Of a stretch of DNA of 56,058 bases, positions 44,000 through 52,641 are shown one piece after another (the stretch's first letter is position 1; every line of letters begins with the position of its first letter). A model generated the notes under the pieces. The model was not told the origin of the DNA. It saw only the letters and a program-made list of their open reading frames with translations, and ran no database searches. The position numbers and the translations under genes were made by a program. This stretch comes from Methanospirillaceae archaeon (GTDB taxonomy: Archaea > Halobacteriota > Methanomicrobia > Methanomicrobiales > Methanospirillaceae): positions 1-56,058 of the forward strand of contig JAFGOM010000023.1 in NCBI GenBank assembly GCA_016926505.1, read 5' to 3'.

Positions 44000-44142
44000 A
44001 CAAATAATTTATGTTATATTATTGTATCAGGTCAATTCCAATAGAAGATCATGTGTTCGAGCCGGGATCTCAGGAATATTGTAATGGTTGTAATTCTCAT
44101 TCCGAATAAATCACCTATCCTTTCTTTCTTCTACACATCAGC

Positions 44143-44154
44143 AATATTAAATAG
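44143..44154 (+). promoter_or_regulatory. TATA-like promoter of the S9 peptidase gene
   Basis: AATATTAAATAG is centred about 27 bases before the ATG at 44176, predicting a leaderless transcript. Confidence 0.5.
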
Positions 44155-44175
44155 TCTTTCATCCCTCTACCAGAT

Positions 44176-46476
44176 ATGACTGATCGATCCCTGTACTGTG
44201 CTGTCGCAATTATCTGCAGTTTCCTTGTTCTTTGTATCATCCCTGCCATGGCGGTAGATACATTCAGAAATATCCCGCCATCAGAGATAGCAATGACAGA
44301 GTTCTACTACCCTGACAATGTCGTGAACCACATCTATCACGGTGATATAACTCCGCAATGGATACGGGACGATCTTTTCTGGTATACCGACCGGGGAAAG
44401 AGAACAACTGATTATATCCTCTGTAACACAACGACCCGGAAAAAAACCCTTCTCTGTGATACCGTCAGGTTTGCTTCATCCCTCTCTTCTGCAAGCGGCA
44501 AACCCGTGGATCCCGCTCATATGCCGGTAACGGTCACAGCAATAGCGTCGGATCTTAACTCCTTTACCAGTACTGCATTTGGAAGTACATGGACCTGTAG
44601 TCTCCCGGATTACCGGATAACCGAAGATATACTGCCCGGACCGGTGAATGCCGGGATTCGATCCCCTGATCTGCACTATATTGCCTACGTAGAGGAGAAT
44701 GATCTGTTCTTATATGATACAGAAAAAGGATTGAGTTCCCGGCTTACCACAGACGGGACCGATGATTACTTTTACGCGAGGCGATCTGAAACGGTCAGTT
44801 ACCCGGTGACAGAAGAGCGACTCGGTGAATATCCTGTTCCCTATCTTGTCTGGTCACCTGATTCAGCAAAGATTAGGACTTTTCGCGTAGACCAGCGGAA
44901 GGTGAATGAGACCTGGCTTGTGCAGGATGTTCCGGAAAACAACACGATAAAGCCTGTTCTGTACTCCTACCGGTTTGCCTGTCCGGGTGATGCTTCCATT
45001 CCCCTGTATGAGCCGGTGGTCATCAATATCCTGACCGGTACGGTTACCAAGATACGGGGAGATCCCCAGCCCGAGGTATCTCTGATGGATACCGGGGAGT
45101 ACATTCTTCAATGGTGGGATGAGTCCTCTGAAACGATCTGGTCGCTCGGGATAGAACGGGGTGAGAAGACCATTACATTTGGCAGGGAAGATCCGGAGAC
45201 CGGCAGCGTTACCCGGATACTCACCGAGACCGGACCAACCTATCGCGAGACAAACCTTGCGTATGCAGCCAGACCAAACATTGCCGTTACCGGATCAGGC
45301 GATATCATCTGGTTCTCAGAGCGGGACGGATGGGGTCACCTGTACCGGTATGACGCTTCCGGAACCCTGAAAAACCAGATAACAAAGGGAGAATGGGTTG
45401 TCAGGGAACTTCTCGGGATTGATGAGAACCGGCAGCTGATCTACTTCACTGCAAGCGGACGCGAAGAAGGAAACCCGTACTACCGGTACCTGTACCGGAT
45501 TCGGACCGACGGGACCGGCCTGCAGTTGATCACCCCTGAATACGGCGATCACGAGATCTCCCTCTCTCCTGATACAAAAACCTTTGTTGATTCGGTATCA
45601 CGGGTTGATCTCCCGACTATCACCCGTCTCTGTTCTGCTGACGGGAATCGTCTGATGCACCTTGCAACTGCTGATATATCAGATCTGACCGCTCTGGGGT
45701 GGGAACCACCGGAACCGGTATCGTACAAGGCCCGTGACAAATCAACGGATCTGTATGGTCTTTTGTTTACACCGCCGGATTTTGACCCTGAAGGCTTGTA
45801 CCCGGTCATCGATATCGTCTATCCCGGTCCGTACACAACCATCACCTGCTCTTCGTATCCTGACGACGTAAGCTGGAACGCAAAGATATTCTGGACCGGT
45901 CAGATGCTTGCAGAGCTGGGATATGTTGTTCTTACGACCGACGGGCTTGGGACCGCATACCGTTCCAAGTCATTTCATGATGTAAGTTACGGACACCTGA
46001 GTGATTGCGGACTGCCGGATCATATCACGGGACTCGAGCAACTCAAAAAAACCCATCCCTACCTTGATCTCTCGCGGGTCGGTATCTATGGCAAGTCTGC
46101 AGGGGGATTTATGACAGCACAGGCAATGCTTACGTATCCCCTGTTCTTCCCGGTTGGCGTTGCTGCATGTGGCAATCATGACAGCAGGTTATATGCATCC
46201 TTCTGGGGTGAGAAGTACGAAGGAATGCCTGACGGGAAGAACTACGAGGAGCAGGTCACCAAAGAAAAGGCAGCAAATCTCTCTGGAGATCTGCTTCTGA
46301 TGACCGGAGATCTCGATGATAATGTCCACCCTGCCATGACGATGCAGCTGGCAGATGCCCTGATACAGGAAGGCAAAATCTTTGACCTCGTGATCCTCAC
46401 GAACGAGAACCATAACGTGAATTACGAGCCGTATTATCTCAGACGAATGATACAGTTTTTCGTGGATAATCTCTGA
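44176..46476 (+). CDS. Secreted S9 family prolyl oligopeptidase (DPP IV-like)
   Basis: The 766-residue protein has a signal peptide (residues 1-26, ending PAMA), an N-terminal beta-propeller (about 40-510) and an alpha/beta-hydrolase domain (about 530-766). The catalytic triad is Ser641 in GIYGKSAGGF, Asp714 in GDLDDNVHP and His746 in ENHNVNYEP, spaced as in dipeptidyl peptidase IV. DPP IV-type enzymes remove N-terminal dipeptides, often with proline at position 2. In a methanogen it would trim external peptides or process surface proteins. It is monocistronic. Confidence 0.93.
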   Translation: MTDRSLYCAVAIICSFLVLCIIPAMAVDTFRNIPPSEIAMTEFYYPDNVVNHIYHGDITPQWIRDDLFWYTDRGKRTTDYILCNTTTRKKTLLCDTVRFASSLSSASGKPVDPAHMPVTVTAIASDLNSFTSTAFGSTWTCSLPDYRITEDILPGPVNAGIRSPDLHYIAYVEENDLFLYDTEKGLSSRLTTDGTDDYFYARRSETVSYPVTEERLGEYPVPYLVWSPDSAKIRTFRVDQRKVNETWLVQDVPENNTIKPVLYSYRFACPGDASIPLYEPVVINILTGTVTKIRGDPQPEVSLMDTGEYILQWWDESSETIWSLGIERGEKTITFGREDPETGSVTRILTETGPTYRETNLAYAARPNIAVTGSGDIIWFSERDGWGHLYRYDASGTLKNQITKGEWVVRELLGIDENRQLIYFTASGREEGNPYYRYLYRIRTDGTGLQLITPEYGDHEISLSPDTKTFVDSVSRVDLPTITRLCSADGNRLMHLATADISDLTALGWEPPEPVSYKARDKSTDLYGLLFTPPDFDPEGLYPVIDIVYPGPYTTITCSSYPDDVSWNAKIFWTGQMLAELGYVVLTTDGLGTAYRSKSFHDVSYGHLSDCGLPDHITGLEQLKKTHPYLDLSRVGIYGKSAGGFMTAQAMLTYPLFFPVGVAACGNHDSRLYASFWGEKYEGMPDGKNYEEQVTKEKAANLSGDLLLMTGDLDDNVHPAMTMQLADALIQEGKIFDLVILTNENHNVNYEPYYLRRMIQFFVDNL

Positions 46477-46480
46477 AATC

Positions 46481-46487
46481 TTTTTTT
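46481..46487 (+). terminator. Poly-T terminator after the S9 peptidase gene
   Basis: A T7 run begins five bases after the stop codon, between two convergent genes. Confidence 0.4.
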
Positions 46488-46504
46488 AGGGTGGGTGATT
46501 TCTC

Positions 46505-47218
46505 TTATTGAGACGGTTTATCCTGATAATCTTTCCTGGTATACGAATATTTGTCTGAAATTCCCCCTTTCAGTACGATATAATACCATTCATAGATGGT
46601 CTTCCAGAATCCAAATTGATCATAACGGCGAAAATCAAATCCGACTTTCATATCCGGGACAAACCTGACTTTCCCTTCCCTCCTCATCCGTACCGCAATC
46701 TCAAGATCATCCCCTGCATCAAAGATCCGGTACATCCCTGCCCGCAGTAAGGCCTCCTTGCGAAAGGCAGTATTACATCCAAGGGTATAGTAATACAGAT
46801 GAGTAAGTGCACCAAATCGCATCAGGCCGTTAAAAAGAAGGGCGTATCGTTTGTTCTTCTGCGTTTCCTCAATGGGTGTGACCGGGCCGAATGCAAGAAC
46901 AACGCCGGGATCCTGAAAGCTTGTAATGGTATTCTCAATCCAGTCGGGGGAGACAATACTGTCTGCATCCGTGGTGACGACCAGATCAAACCGTGACCGT
47001 AAAAACCCGTCGTTGCGTGCTCCTGCCACCCGTTCAGACTGCTGGATAAAGACTACATCTGCATAACGAGCAGCGATATCACGTGTTTTATCCTGAGAAT
47101 TGCCGTCAACAACGATTATCTCGTACATCTCTCTTGGGATCGTCTGGTTTTTCAGAGCAAGAAGACATCGTTCTATGCGGTCTTCTTCGTTATATGAGGG
47201 GATTATCACTGAGATCAT
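46505..47218 (-). CDS. Glycosyltransferase family 2
   Basis: The 237-residue protein is a GT-A fold transferase: SVIIPSYNEEDRIERCLLAL at the start, VVDGNSQDKT for the nucleotide sugar, and the DxD-type TTDADSIVSPDWIE near residue 92. A later acidic segment FDAGDDLEIAVRMRREGK could hold the catalytic base. It is short, with one hydrophobic stretch but no clear membrane anchor. It could add sugars to surface glycans or lipids. The next gene (divergent, 47529) is a flippase-like membrane protein, which would fit a shared envelope-glycolipid role. Confidence 0.9.
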   Translation of the reverse strand: MISVIIPSYNEEDRIERCLLALKNQTIPREMYEIIVVDGNSQDKTRDIAARYADVVFIQQSERVAGARNDGFLRSRFDLVVTTDADSIVSPDWIENTITSFQDPGVVLAFGPVTPIEETQKNKRYALLFNGLMRFGALTHLYYYTLGCNTAFRKEALLRAGMYRIFDAGDDLEIAVRMRREGKVRFVPDMKVGFDFRRYDQFGFWKTIYEWYYIVLKGGISDKYSYTRKDYQDKPSQ

Positions 47219-47528
47219 GGTATCATGTCAGGGAAAACGTCCTGGTTTTATTGTGGTTACCTATGAGCTCTCATTTCAGAAGAAACATCTCAAAGGAAAG
47301 GGAAAAACAAAATTGTACGTGATGCACAGGCAGGGAACAGGTAGTCCCGTGACTTGTTCTTTCTGGCTGCCGACTGCATTTCTTGTTCTCATCCCCCGGT
47401 TTTTTTATGGAATTATCATATCATCCATTCAATAGCCTGATATACTCATTCACCCTTATTTACAAGCACGAAGGTACATCAGTACGCCAGCCTGCATAGA
47501 ACAGAAAAATTTGCCTGAGATATGAATC
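47219..47528. other. Divergent intergenic region
   Basis: About 310 bases between the glycosyltransferase and the UPF0104 gene. Open frames on the plus strand run in from inside the glycosyltransferase and are shadows. No distinct RNA or repeat was seen. Confidence 0.4.
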
Positions 47529-48587
47529 ATGAGATTCTCTTCACGTAGCCTGTTTGCGATCTCGCTGCTCTTTAGTTTTTCAGTTATTGCGATAATCTTT
47601 GCAACGACGTTTACTCCGGAGACGATTGAGTACATCATTACTTTCAATGTTATTTTCCTGCTTCTTGCAATCGGGTTTCGCCTTCTTGCACTCATTCTCT
47701 GGGGGGTAAGGATAAAACTTCTTTCTTCCTCCCTTGGATACCGGGTCGGCCTTGTGTATGCAGTGAACATGGTTCTTGCCGGTCTCCTTGCAGGAACAAT
47801 AACACCGGGCCAGGCAGGAGGAGAACCGGTCCGGGTGCATGAACTGTACCGGGTGGGAGTAAAGGTTGGTGATGCATCTGCAGTTGTTATCATGGAGCGG
47901 GTACTTGACGGGGTAGTGCTGACTCTCATGGGAGTCGTGATCATGATGATGGCAGGGTCGGTATGGGATTCGTTTAGTATCTCTTTGAAAATTCTCATTA
48001 TTGTTGCCTGGATCCTCCTTGTCAGTGTTCTTCTCGTGCCCTTCCTTGCTATTAAATACCCCGTCCGGATGAAATCTTTCTTAATCCGTCTGGTCTCCTG
48101 GACCGTCTGCAGGTTATCACGGACACGGTTTGCATCCCCTTCCTTGTGTGAGCGGGCAGATACCGAAATTGACAATTTTTTCTCGAGTATTACCCGGTTT
48201 ACCGGATCGGCAGGGTGGGGACTTGTTGCAGGAGGGGTTGCAACCGCTCTCTTCTGGATAACAGAATTTCTGGTTGCATCTGTCATTCTCATGGGACTAG
48301 GATTGGATCCCTATATCCTGCTCTCTTTCTTCTTTCAGATTATCATCGCCATTGTTATGATGATACCCCTCACCCCCGGTTCATCCGGTATCACTGAGTT
48401 ATCAACCTCCTCCCTGTATTCATTGCTGGTCCCGTCAGCAATGCTTGGAATTTTCGTTCTGCTCTGGAGGTTTGTGACCTTTTACATGAATATTATTCTT
48501 GGATCCATCTCAGGATCGCTGATTGTTCACCGGGAACTCAAGAGAAGGGGATCGATAGAATCAGAGAAAAGGATGGATGAGGAGTGA
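47529..48587 (+). CDS. UPF0104/AglD-type flippase-like membrane protein
   Basis: The 352-residue protein has about eight membrane helices and the lysylphosphatidylglycerol synthase-like (UPF0104) signature around residues 85-115, AGTITPGQAGGEPVRVHELY, followed by ERVLDGVVLTLMGVV and a later MIPLTPGSSGITE segment. The family includes the membrane part of MprF and archaeal AglD-linked proteins and is thought to flip or modify lipid-linked molecules. The gene is divergent from a GT2 gene. An antisense frame of 278 codons here is rich in Arg and Thr and not real. Confidence 0.9.
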   Translation: MRFSSRSLFAISLLFSFSVIAIIFATTFTPETIEYIITFNVIFLLLAIGFRLLALILWGVRIKLLSSSLGYRVGLVYAVNMVLAGLLAGTITPGQAGGEPVRVHELYRVGVKVGDASAVVIMERVLDGVVLTLMGVVIMMMAGSVWDSFSISLKILIIVAWILLVSVLLVPFLAIKYPVRMKSFLIRLVSWTVCRLSRTRFASPSLCERADTEIDNFFSSITRFTGSAGWGLVAGGVATALFWITEFLVASVILMGLGLDPYILLSFFFQIIIAIVMMIPLTPGSSGITELSTSSLYSLLVPSAMLGIFVLLWRFVTFYMNIILGSISGSLIVHRELKRRGSIESEKRMDEE

Positions 48588-48728
48588 GTAACGAAAAGCA
48601 GGATACTGACTAAAAAAGAGGAGTCAATTATTCTTTTCTGGTTCACCGGATTTGAATCAGAAAAAAAGAGAGTTAACAGGTGCAACATCATGGTTGCGGT
48701 CCGCGGAAAAAAAGAGGAGTGAGCCGTT

Positions 48729-49484
48729 TTAAGATTCAATCAGTTCTCTTTCTTCTTCCTCTGTAATGACCTCTTCTTCTGCTGCTTCTTCACTCAACGG
48801 GTTTGTCTCATAGGGATTTGGAGCATCGATTACTTTCTCCATCTCCTCTTCTGAGATCTCAGGGTTATACTCTGGCATATCAAAGAGTGCTTCATCCATC
48901 TCTTCAGAGAGATCTGCTGAGACTTTCTCACCGGTAAAGGGAGCCCAGGTTCCGTCAGCATAGGCAAAGATACCTTCCATCGTGGCCTCTTCAAAGTCAA
49001 AGGTCATTGAGAATCCACCTGCATTGTTGAGTGGCTGGTATGTAGGCTCCTGCCACCAGAGTCCCTCAACATTGGGTGTCGAGTTCCCGGTAAAGTTGCC
49101 CTGCAGGTATCCCTTGTATCCTTCAACCTCGTACATCCCCCGGAGAATGTCATCACCGGTTAATTTCAGGTAGAGCGGCCCGAAGAGATCGGTCTCCCAT
49201 TCACCGGTCACATCCTCTATCTCAGTCTCGTTTGCCATGAATGCGAACATTCTATTATATGAGGAGAAGAAGTTGCTATATCTTCCACCCCACCCCCAAT
49301 TAGAGGCGCTTGCCATATGGGTGTAGGAGCTGAAACCTCCTCCTCCAGGTCCCCAGAATGCGTTCTGCATATGGGTATATGAACTGTAGCCACCCGGGAA
49401 CCACCCAAATTGTGCTGATGTTGTACCAACAAGGGTACATGATACCATGACCCCTACGAACAAAAGTACCAAGATTCTGTTCAT
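48729..49484 (-). CDS. Secreted protein with shared beta-domain and Gly/aromatic N-terminus
   Basis: The 251-residue protein has a signal peptide (to about residue 24), then a Gly-Trp-Phe-Tyr rich part with repeated SSYTHM and SSYNRM phrases (33-82), and a C-terminal domain (about 83-230) shared with two neighbours: ANETEIEDVTGEWETD, KLTGDDILRGMYEVEGYKGY, LWWQEPTYQPLNNAGGFSMT and EATMEGIFAYADGTW. The strand and W-E-T pattern recalls lipocalin-like barrels; I know no named family. N-glycosylation sequons occur (NET, NFT, NST). The C-terminus is very acidic. Cysteine repeats of its paralogues are absent here. Secretion is clear; a surface structural role is inferred. Confidence 0.8.
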   Translation of the reverse strand: MNRILVLLFVGVMVSCTLVGTTSAQFGWFPGGYSSYTHMQNAFWGPGGGGFSSYTHMASASNWGWGGRYSNFFSSYNRMFAFMANETEIEDVTGEWETDLFGPLYLKLTGDDILRGMYEVEGYKGYLQGNFTGNSTPNVEGLWWQEPTYQPLNNAGGFSMTFDFEEATMEGIFAYADGTWAPFTGEKVSADLSEEMDEALFDMPEYNPEISEEEMEKVIDAPNPYETNPLSEEAAEEEVITEEEERELIES

Positions 49485-50221
49485 ATGCTAGTATTCTTTA
49501 GTATAGGCATTAAAGATTTTCTTTTGATAAAGAGCCTAAACTACATCCTGCAGAGGGTTTCTGGTCAGTTCTGGTTGGGCTCTAAATGGATATAAGACAT
49601 CAATTTTACCTTTATTATTGAAAATAAAAGATATAAGGGTTTTAAAATGAGGGATTCAAGTTATTGTGAATCTCACCTGATAAAGAGTAATAGTGATTAT
49701 ATTATCCTGTGACATGAAGTTGATTAAATGGATTGCGTAAAAGATACTCCCTCTTTTTGGAGTATCCCTAATGGAACATGCGGCTATAACCCAGAGATAT
49801 GGCAGTTTGAAGCATTCCATGACAATGTGAAACATCTGGGACCCATACCTCGACTATTGCTAGGAGGGTGTGCGAGAATAGTAGTTTGCATTTTTCTACT
49901 AATCATTTTGAAGTTTAATTCAAATTTAGGTCATGTTTTGAGCCCCAATTTTTCAAAAATTTAAGAAGTATAGTTCTCGGACAGCCTCCTAGGGATAAAT
50001 AAGATCGAAGAGAAAAATCAGGCATTCTGTGCAGATTAATGAAAAATCAAACATTCTGATAGGTTTTGGAAGAATTACTTATTAGTAAAATGTGTATTAT
50101 TGTCTATTGATCCTAAAGAATTGAGATGATATCTTTCTGGAAAAACCCTTTGGCATAAAGGAAAAAAAGTGAGAGATAAAAATCAGCGATGTAATTGAAA
50201 ATCGCTGAGGTGATTGCTCTT
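49485..50221. other. Intergenic region with MITE-like insertion and hairpin
   Basis: This AT-rich stretch of about 740 bases separates two paralogues. It holds a MITE-like element (separate entry) and a hairpin with GATACTCC paired to GGAGTATC at about 49742-49769. A 78-codon frame (49728-49964) runs into the MITE and is likely chance; its first part (NPEIWQFEAFHDNVKHLGPI) might be a small relic. Confidence 0.45.
49860..49992. mobile_element. MITE-like element with imperfect terminal inverted repeats
   Basis: Ends GAGGGTGTGCGAGAA (49864-49878) and TTCTCGGACAGCCTC (49974-49988) are inverted repeats of 15 bases with two mismatches. Each is flanked by CTAG (49860-49863 and 49989-49992), which would be the target duplication. 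The 125-base inside is AT-rich and has no gene, so it would need a transposase from elsewhere. This is a short non-autonomous element by appearance; no other copy is seen in the window. Confidence 0.6.
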
Positions 50222-51292
50222 CTATTCCGCACTCAATGGGTTCGTATCGATTGGATTGGGTGCATCAATGATCTTTTGCTCCTCAATATCTGATATTTCT
50301 CCTGGGTATTCAGGCATATCATACAGGGCATCCTCCATCTCTTCAGATAGTTGGGAATTTACCTTTGATCCGGTAAAGGGGGTCCAGGTACCGTCACCGT
50401 ATGCATAAATGCCCTCCATCGTTGCTCCTTCAAAGTCAAAGGTCATTGAGAACCCTCCTGCATTGTTAAAGAGCATAAAGGTAGGTTCCTGCCACCAGAA
50501 TCCTACAACATTGGGTGTTGTGTTACCGTTAAAGTCTCCCTGCATGTATCCCTTGTATCCATCAACCTCATACATACCCCTGAGAATATCGTCCCCGGTC
50601 AGTTTAATATAAAGCGATCCAAAGATATCAGTCTCCCATTTCCCGGTTACATCCTCAATCTCGGTCTCATTTGCCATAAACATATAGTTCCGGTTCCAGG
50701 ACGTATATTGGCTACAGTAATCACAGCAGTCAGTACAGTATCCTCCACCCCACCCAACGTTTGTACAACCGCCGTATATACATGATCCATAACCGGTTGT
50801 CTGGGTCTGGGTGCACTGCTGGGTGCAGACCGGGGTGCAGATTGCAGGTTGTTCGGTGCAGACCTGTTGACAGACCGGGGTGCAGATTGCAGGTTGTTCG
50901 GTGCAGACCTGCTGGCATACCGGGGTACACTGCTGGGTACAGACCTGTTCACAGCATGGAGGCCGAGGAGTGCACTGCTGTGTACAGACCGGGGTACAGC
51001 TGACACTTGGTTGCGCACATTCTACGCAGGTTCCGCAGTTATGATTGTAATAGCAGTCATAACCACCAGGGTAGAATTGAACGGATTGCATACCTGATGA
51101 GGTTGTGGGTGGTAAGTATCCAATCCCTGATGATCCGGAACTTGTAGATGGAATGGATCCTATACCTGAAGAGCTGGCAGATGGTATCTCTGACATGGTC
51201 TGTGTTTCTGGCAGCATGTACCCTGCAACGGTACCAATTAGCGTGCACAACACAATGAGCCAGATAAATACTTTCACAATATTTTGGTTCAT
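50222..51292 (-). CDS. Secreted cysteine-rich repeat protein with shared beta-domain (paralogue B)
   Basis: The 356-residue protein has a signal peptide (to about 24), a Ser/Pro-rich stretch, a cysteine-rich region (about 78-201) with 25 Cys, and the C-terminal domain shared with its neighbours (ANETEIEDVTGKWETD onward). The repeats combine CTPVCTQQC, CCEQVCTQQC and CQQVCTEQPAI, with cysteines every three to five residues. The start lies two bases after the stop of paralogue C, whose last codons supply the ribosome site GGTGGAGGG, so the two are co-translated. Many Cys outside the cell suggest disulfide cross-linking. A surface layer, sheath or adhesive role is my inference. Confidence 0.82.
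   Translation of the reverse strand: MNQNIVKVFIWLIVLCTLIGTVAGYMLPETQTMSEIPSASSSGIGSIPSTSSGSSGIGYLPPTTSSGMQSVQFYPGGYDCYYNHNCGTCVECAQPSVSCTPVCTQQCTPRPPCCEQVCTQQCTPVCQQVCTEQPAICTPVCQQVCTEQPAICTPVCTQQCTQTQTTGYGSCIYGGCTNVGWGGGYCTDCCDYCSQYTSWNRNYMFMANETEIEDVTGKWETDIFGSLYIKLTGDDILRGMYEVDGYKGYMQGDFNGNTTPNVVGFWWQEPTFMLFNNAGGFSMTFDFEGATMEGIYAYGDGTWTPFTGSKVNSQLSEEMEDALYDMPEYPGEISDIEEQKIIDAPNPIDTNPLSAE
50829..50918. repeat. 45-base tandem repeat x2 inside paralogue B
   Basis: A 45-base unit starting ACCGGGGTGCAGATTGCAGG occurs twice in tandem (50829 and 50874), differing only near the end of the second copy. It encodes 15 residues of the Cys-rich region, so the array can grow or shrink in frame. Confidence 0.75.
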
Positions 51293-51294
51293 TT

Positions 51295-52341
51295 TTATCC
51301 CTCCACCGATGCCGCATTCAACGGATTCGTCTCGATTGGATTTGGCGCGTTGATCACTTTATCCTGTAATTCTTCTGAGATCTCTGCGGTATATTCCGGC
51401 ATGTCATAGAGGATATCTTCCATATCTTCAGTGAGTTGGGAAGATACCTTTGTCCCGGTAAAAGAAGTCCATGTTCCATCTGAATAGGCATAAATTCCCT
51501 CCATTGTTGCCCCTTCAAAGTCAAAGGTCATAGAGAATGCTCCGGCATTATTAAAGGGCTTAAATGTTGGCTCCTGCCACCAGAATCCTACAACATTGGG
51601 TGTTTTATTACCGTCAAAGTCGCCCTGCATGTATCCTTTGAATCCTTCAACCTCATAGTATCCCCGAAGGATATCATCACCGGTCAGTTTCATAGAGAGC
51701 GGTCCGAAGGTATCAGTCTCCCATTCCCCGGTCACATCCTCTATCTCGGTCTCATTTGCCATAAACATGTAATTCCGGTTCCAGGATGAATATTGGCTAC
51801 AGTAATCACAGCAGTCAGTACAATAGCCTCCACCCATGCCCCAGTTTGTGCATCCACCCCAGAGACATCCTCCATATCCGGTTGTTTGGGTCTGGGTACA
51901 TTGCTGGGTGCAGACCTGTTGACAGACAGGTGCCTGCTCAGTGCAGACCTGTTGACAAACCGGAGTACACTGCTGGGTGCAGACCTGTTCACAGCATGGT
52001 GGTTGAGGAGTACACTGCTGGGTGCAGACCTGTTCACAGCATGGTGGTTGAGGAGTACACTGTTGAGTACAGACTGGAGTGCAGATCTGATTTCTGCACT
52101 GAGGATTGTTATAACATGAGTATCCTCCGCGAGTGAATGGGATTTTACCCATCGAACTTGACCCTCCCATACTAATAGAGGTTGAGGATGATATCGAGGT
52201 AGAACTACCATACCCTGAGGAACCCGGATATCCGGTTGAGGGTATCTCTGACCCGTACCCGTAATCTGAGGCCGCGACAAAGCCCATTAGTGTACATATG
52301 ACTACAAGTCCGATGAACACTTTAATCATTTTCCTGTTCAT
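51295..52341 (-). CDS. Secreted cysteine-rich repeat protein with shared beta-domain (paralogue C)
   Basis: The 348-residue protein has a signal peptide (to about 24), a Gly/Ser/Tyr-rich stretch with TSISSSTSISMGGSSS, a cysteine-rich region (about 74-185) with 24 Cys, and the shared C-terminal domain. Its repeat unit CCEQVCTQQCTPQPP is 15 residues and is present twice perfectly. The region ends GGGYCTDCCDYCSQY, as in paralogue B. It is the first gene of the two-gene unit with paralogue B. Compared with paralogue A the C-terminal domain is well conserved while the N-terminal region is different, so the parts evolve separately. Confidence 0.82.
   Translation of the reverse strand: MNRKMIKVFIGLVVICTLMGFVAASDYGYGSEIPSTGYPGSSGYGSSTSISSSTSISMGGSSSMGKIPFTRGGYSCYNNPQCRNQICTPVCTQQCTPQPPCCEQVCTQQCTPQPPCCEQVCTQQCTPVCQQVCTEQAPVCQQVCTQQCTQTQTTGYGGCLWGGCTNWGMGGGYCTDCCDYCSQYSSWNRNYMFMANETEIEDVTGEWETDTFGPLSMKLTGDDILRGYYEVEGFKGYMQGDFDGNKTPNVVGFWWQEPTFKPFNNAGAFSMTFDFEGATMEGIYAYSDGTWTSFTGTKVSSQLTEDMEDILYDMPEYTAEISEELQDKVINAPNPIETNPLNAASVEG
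51982..52071. repeat. 45-base tandem repeat x2 inside paralogue C
   Basis: A 45-base unit beginning GACCTGTTCACAGCATGGTG starts at 51982 and again at 52027. It encodes the 15-residue unit CCEQVCTQQCTPQPP. Confidence 0.75.
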
Positions 52342-52641
52342 ATGGTACCTATTATACCAGTATCTCTAATAAACATGATCCATAAAATCAGATGAGTTGA
52401 GAGTAACTCATCATTAGTGTTATGAAGGGTATTGCGAGATATTCCATAATGAAATTGAAATTTTCTGGAAAAAATAAAAAGATTTAAGATTATTTACAAT
52501 TCATTATCCTGCTTATCTATTTAAAAAATCATAATGGATGAATAATCCCGGATTGACTCCGGTATCTTCTATTGATCATCATTATGTTAATCAACCAACA
52601 AGGACGCTCTTGATTGGTTCGTATAAATAAAAAAAAGAAAT
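52342..52641. other. AT-rich intergenic region
   Basis: This gap of about 300 bases carries the terminator of the subtilase-like gene at its right end and the promoter of paralogue C at its left. No gene or repeat is seen. Confidence 0.4.
52627..52637 (-). terminator. Poly-T terminator after the subtilase-like gene
   Basis: On the minus strand a run of T residues, interrupted once by C, begins just after the stop at 52642. Confidence 0.45.

Noticed and set aside
47456-48292. 278-codon open frame on the minus strand
   Set aside because: Antisense to the UPF0104 membrane protein; very rich in Arg and Thr, with no family features.
49728-49964. 78-codon open frame
   Set aside because: Runs into the MITE-like element and ends inside it; no ribosome site or family resemblance.
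50790-52090. CRISPR-like look of repeated short motifs
   Set aside because: The repeats are tandem 45-base coding units without spacers, in frame with secreted Cys-rich proteins.
51741-52280. 179-codon frame in another phase of paralogue C
   Set aside because: Same-strand shadow created by the repeat composition; it lacks a signal peptide and ends inside the gene.
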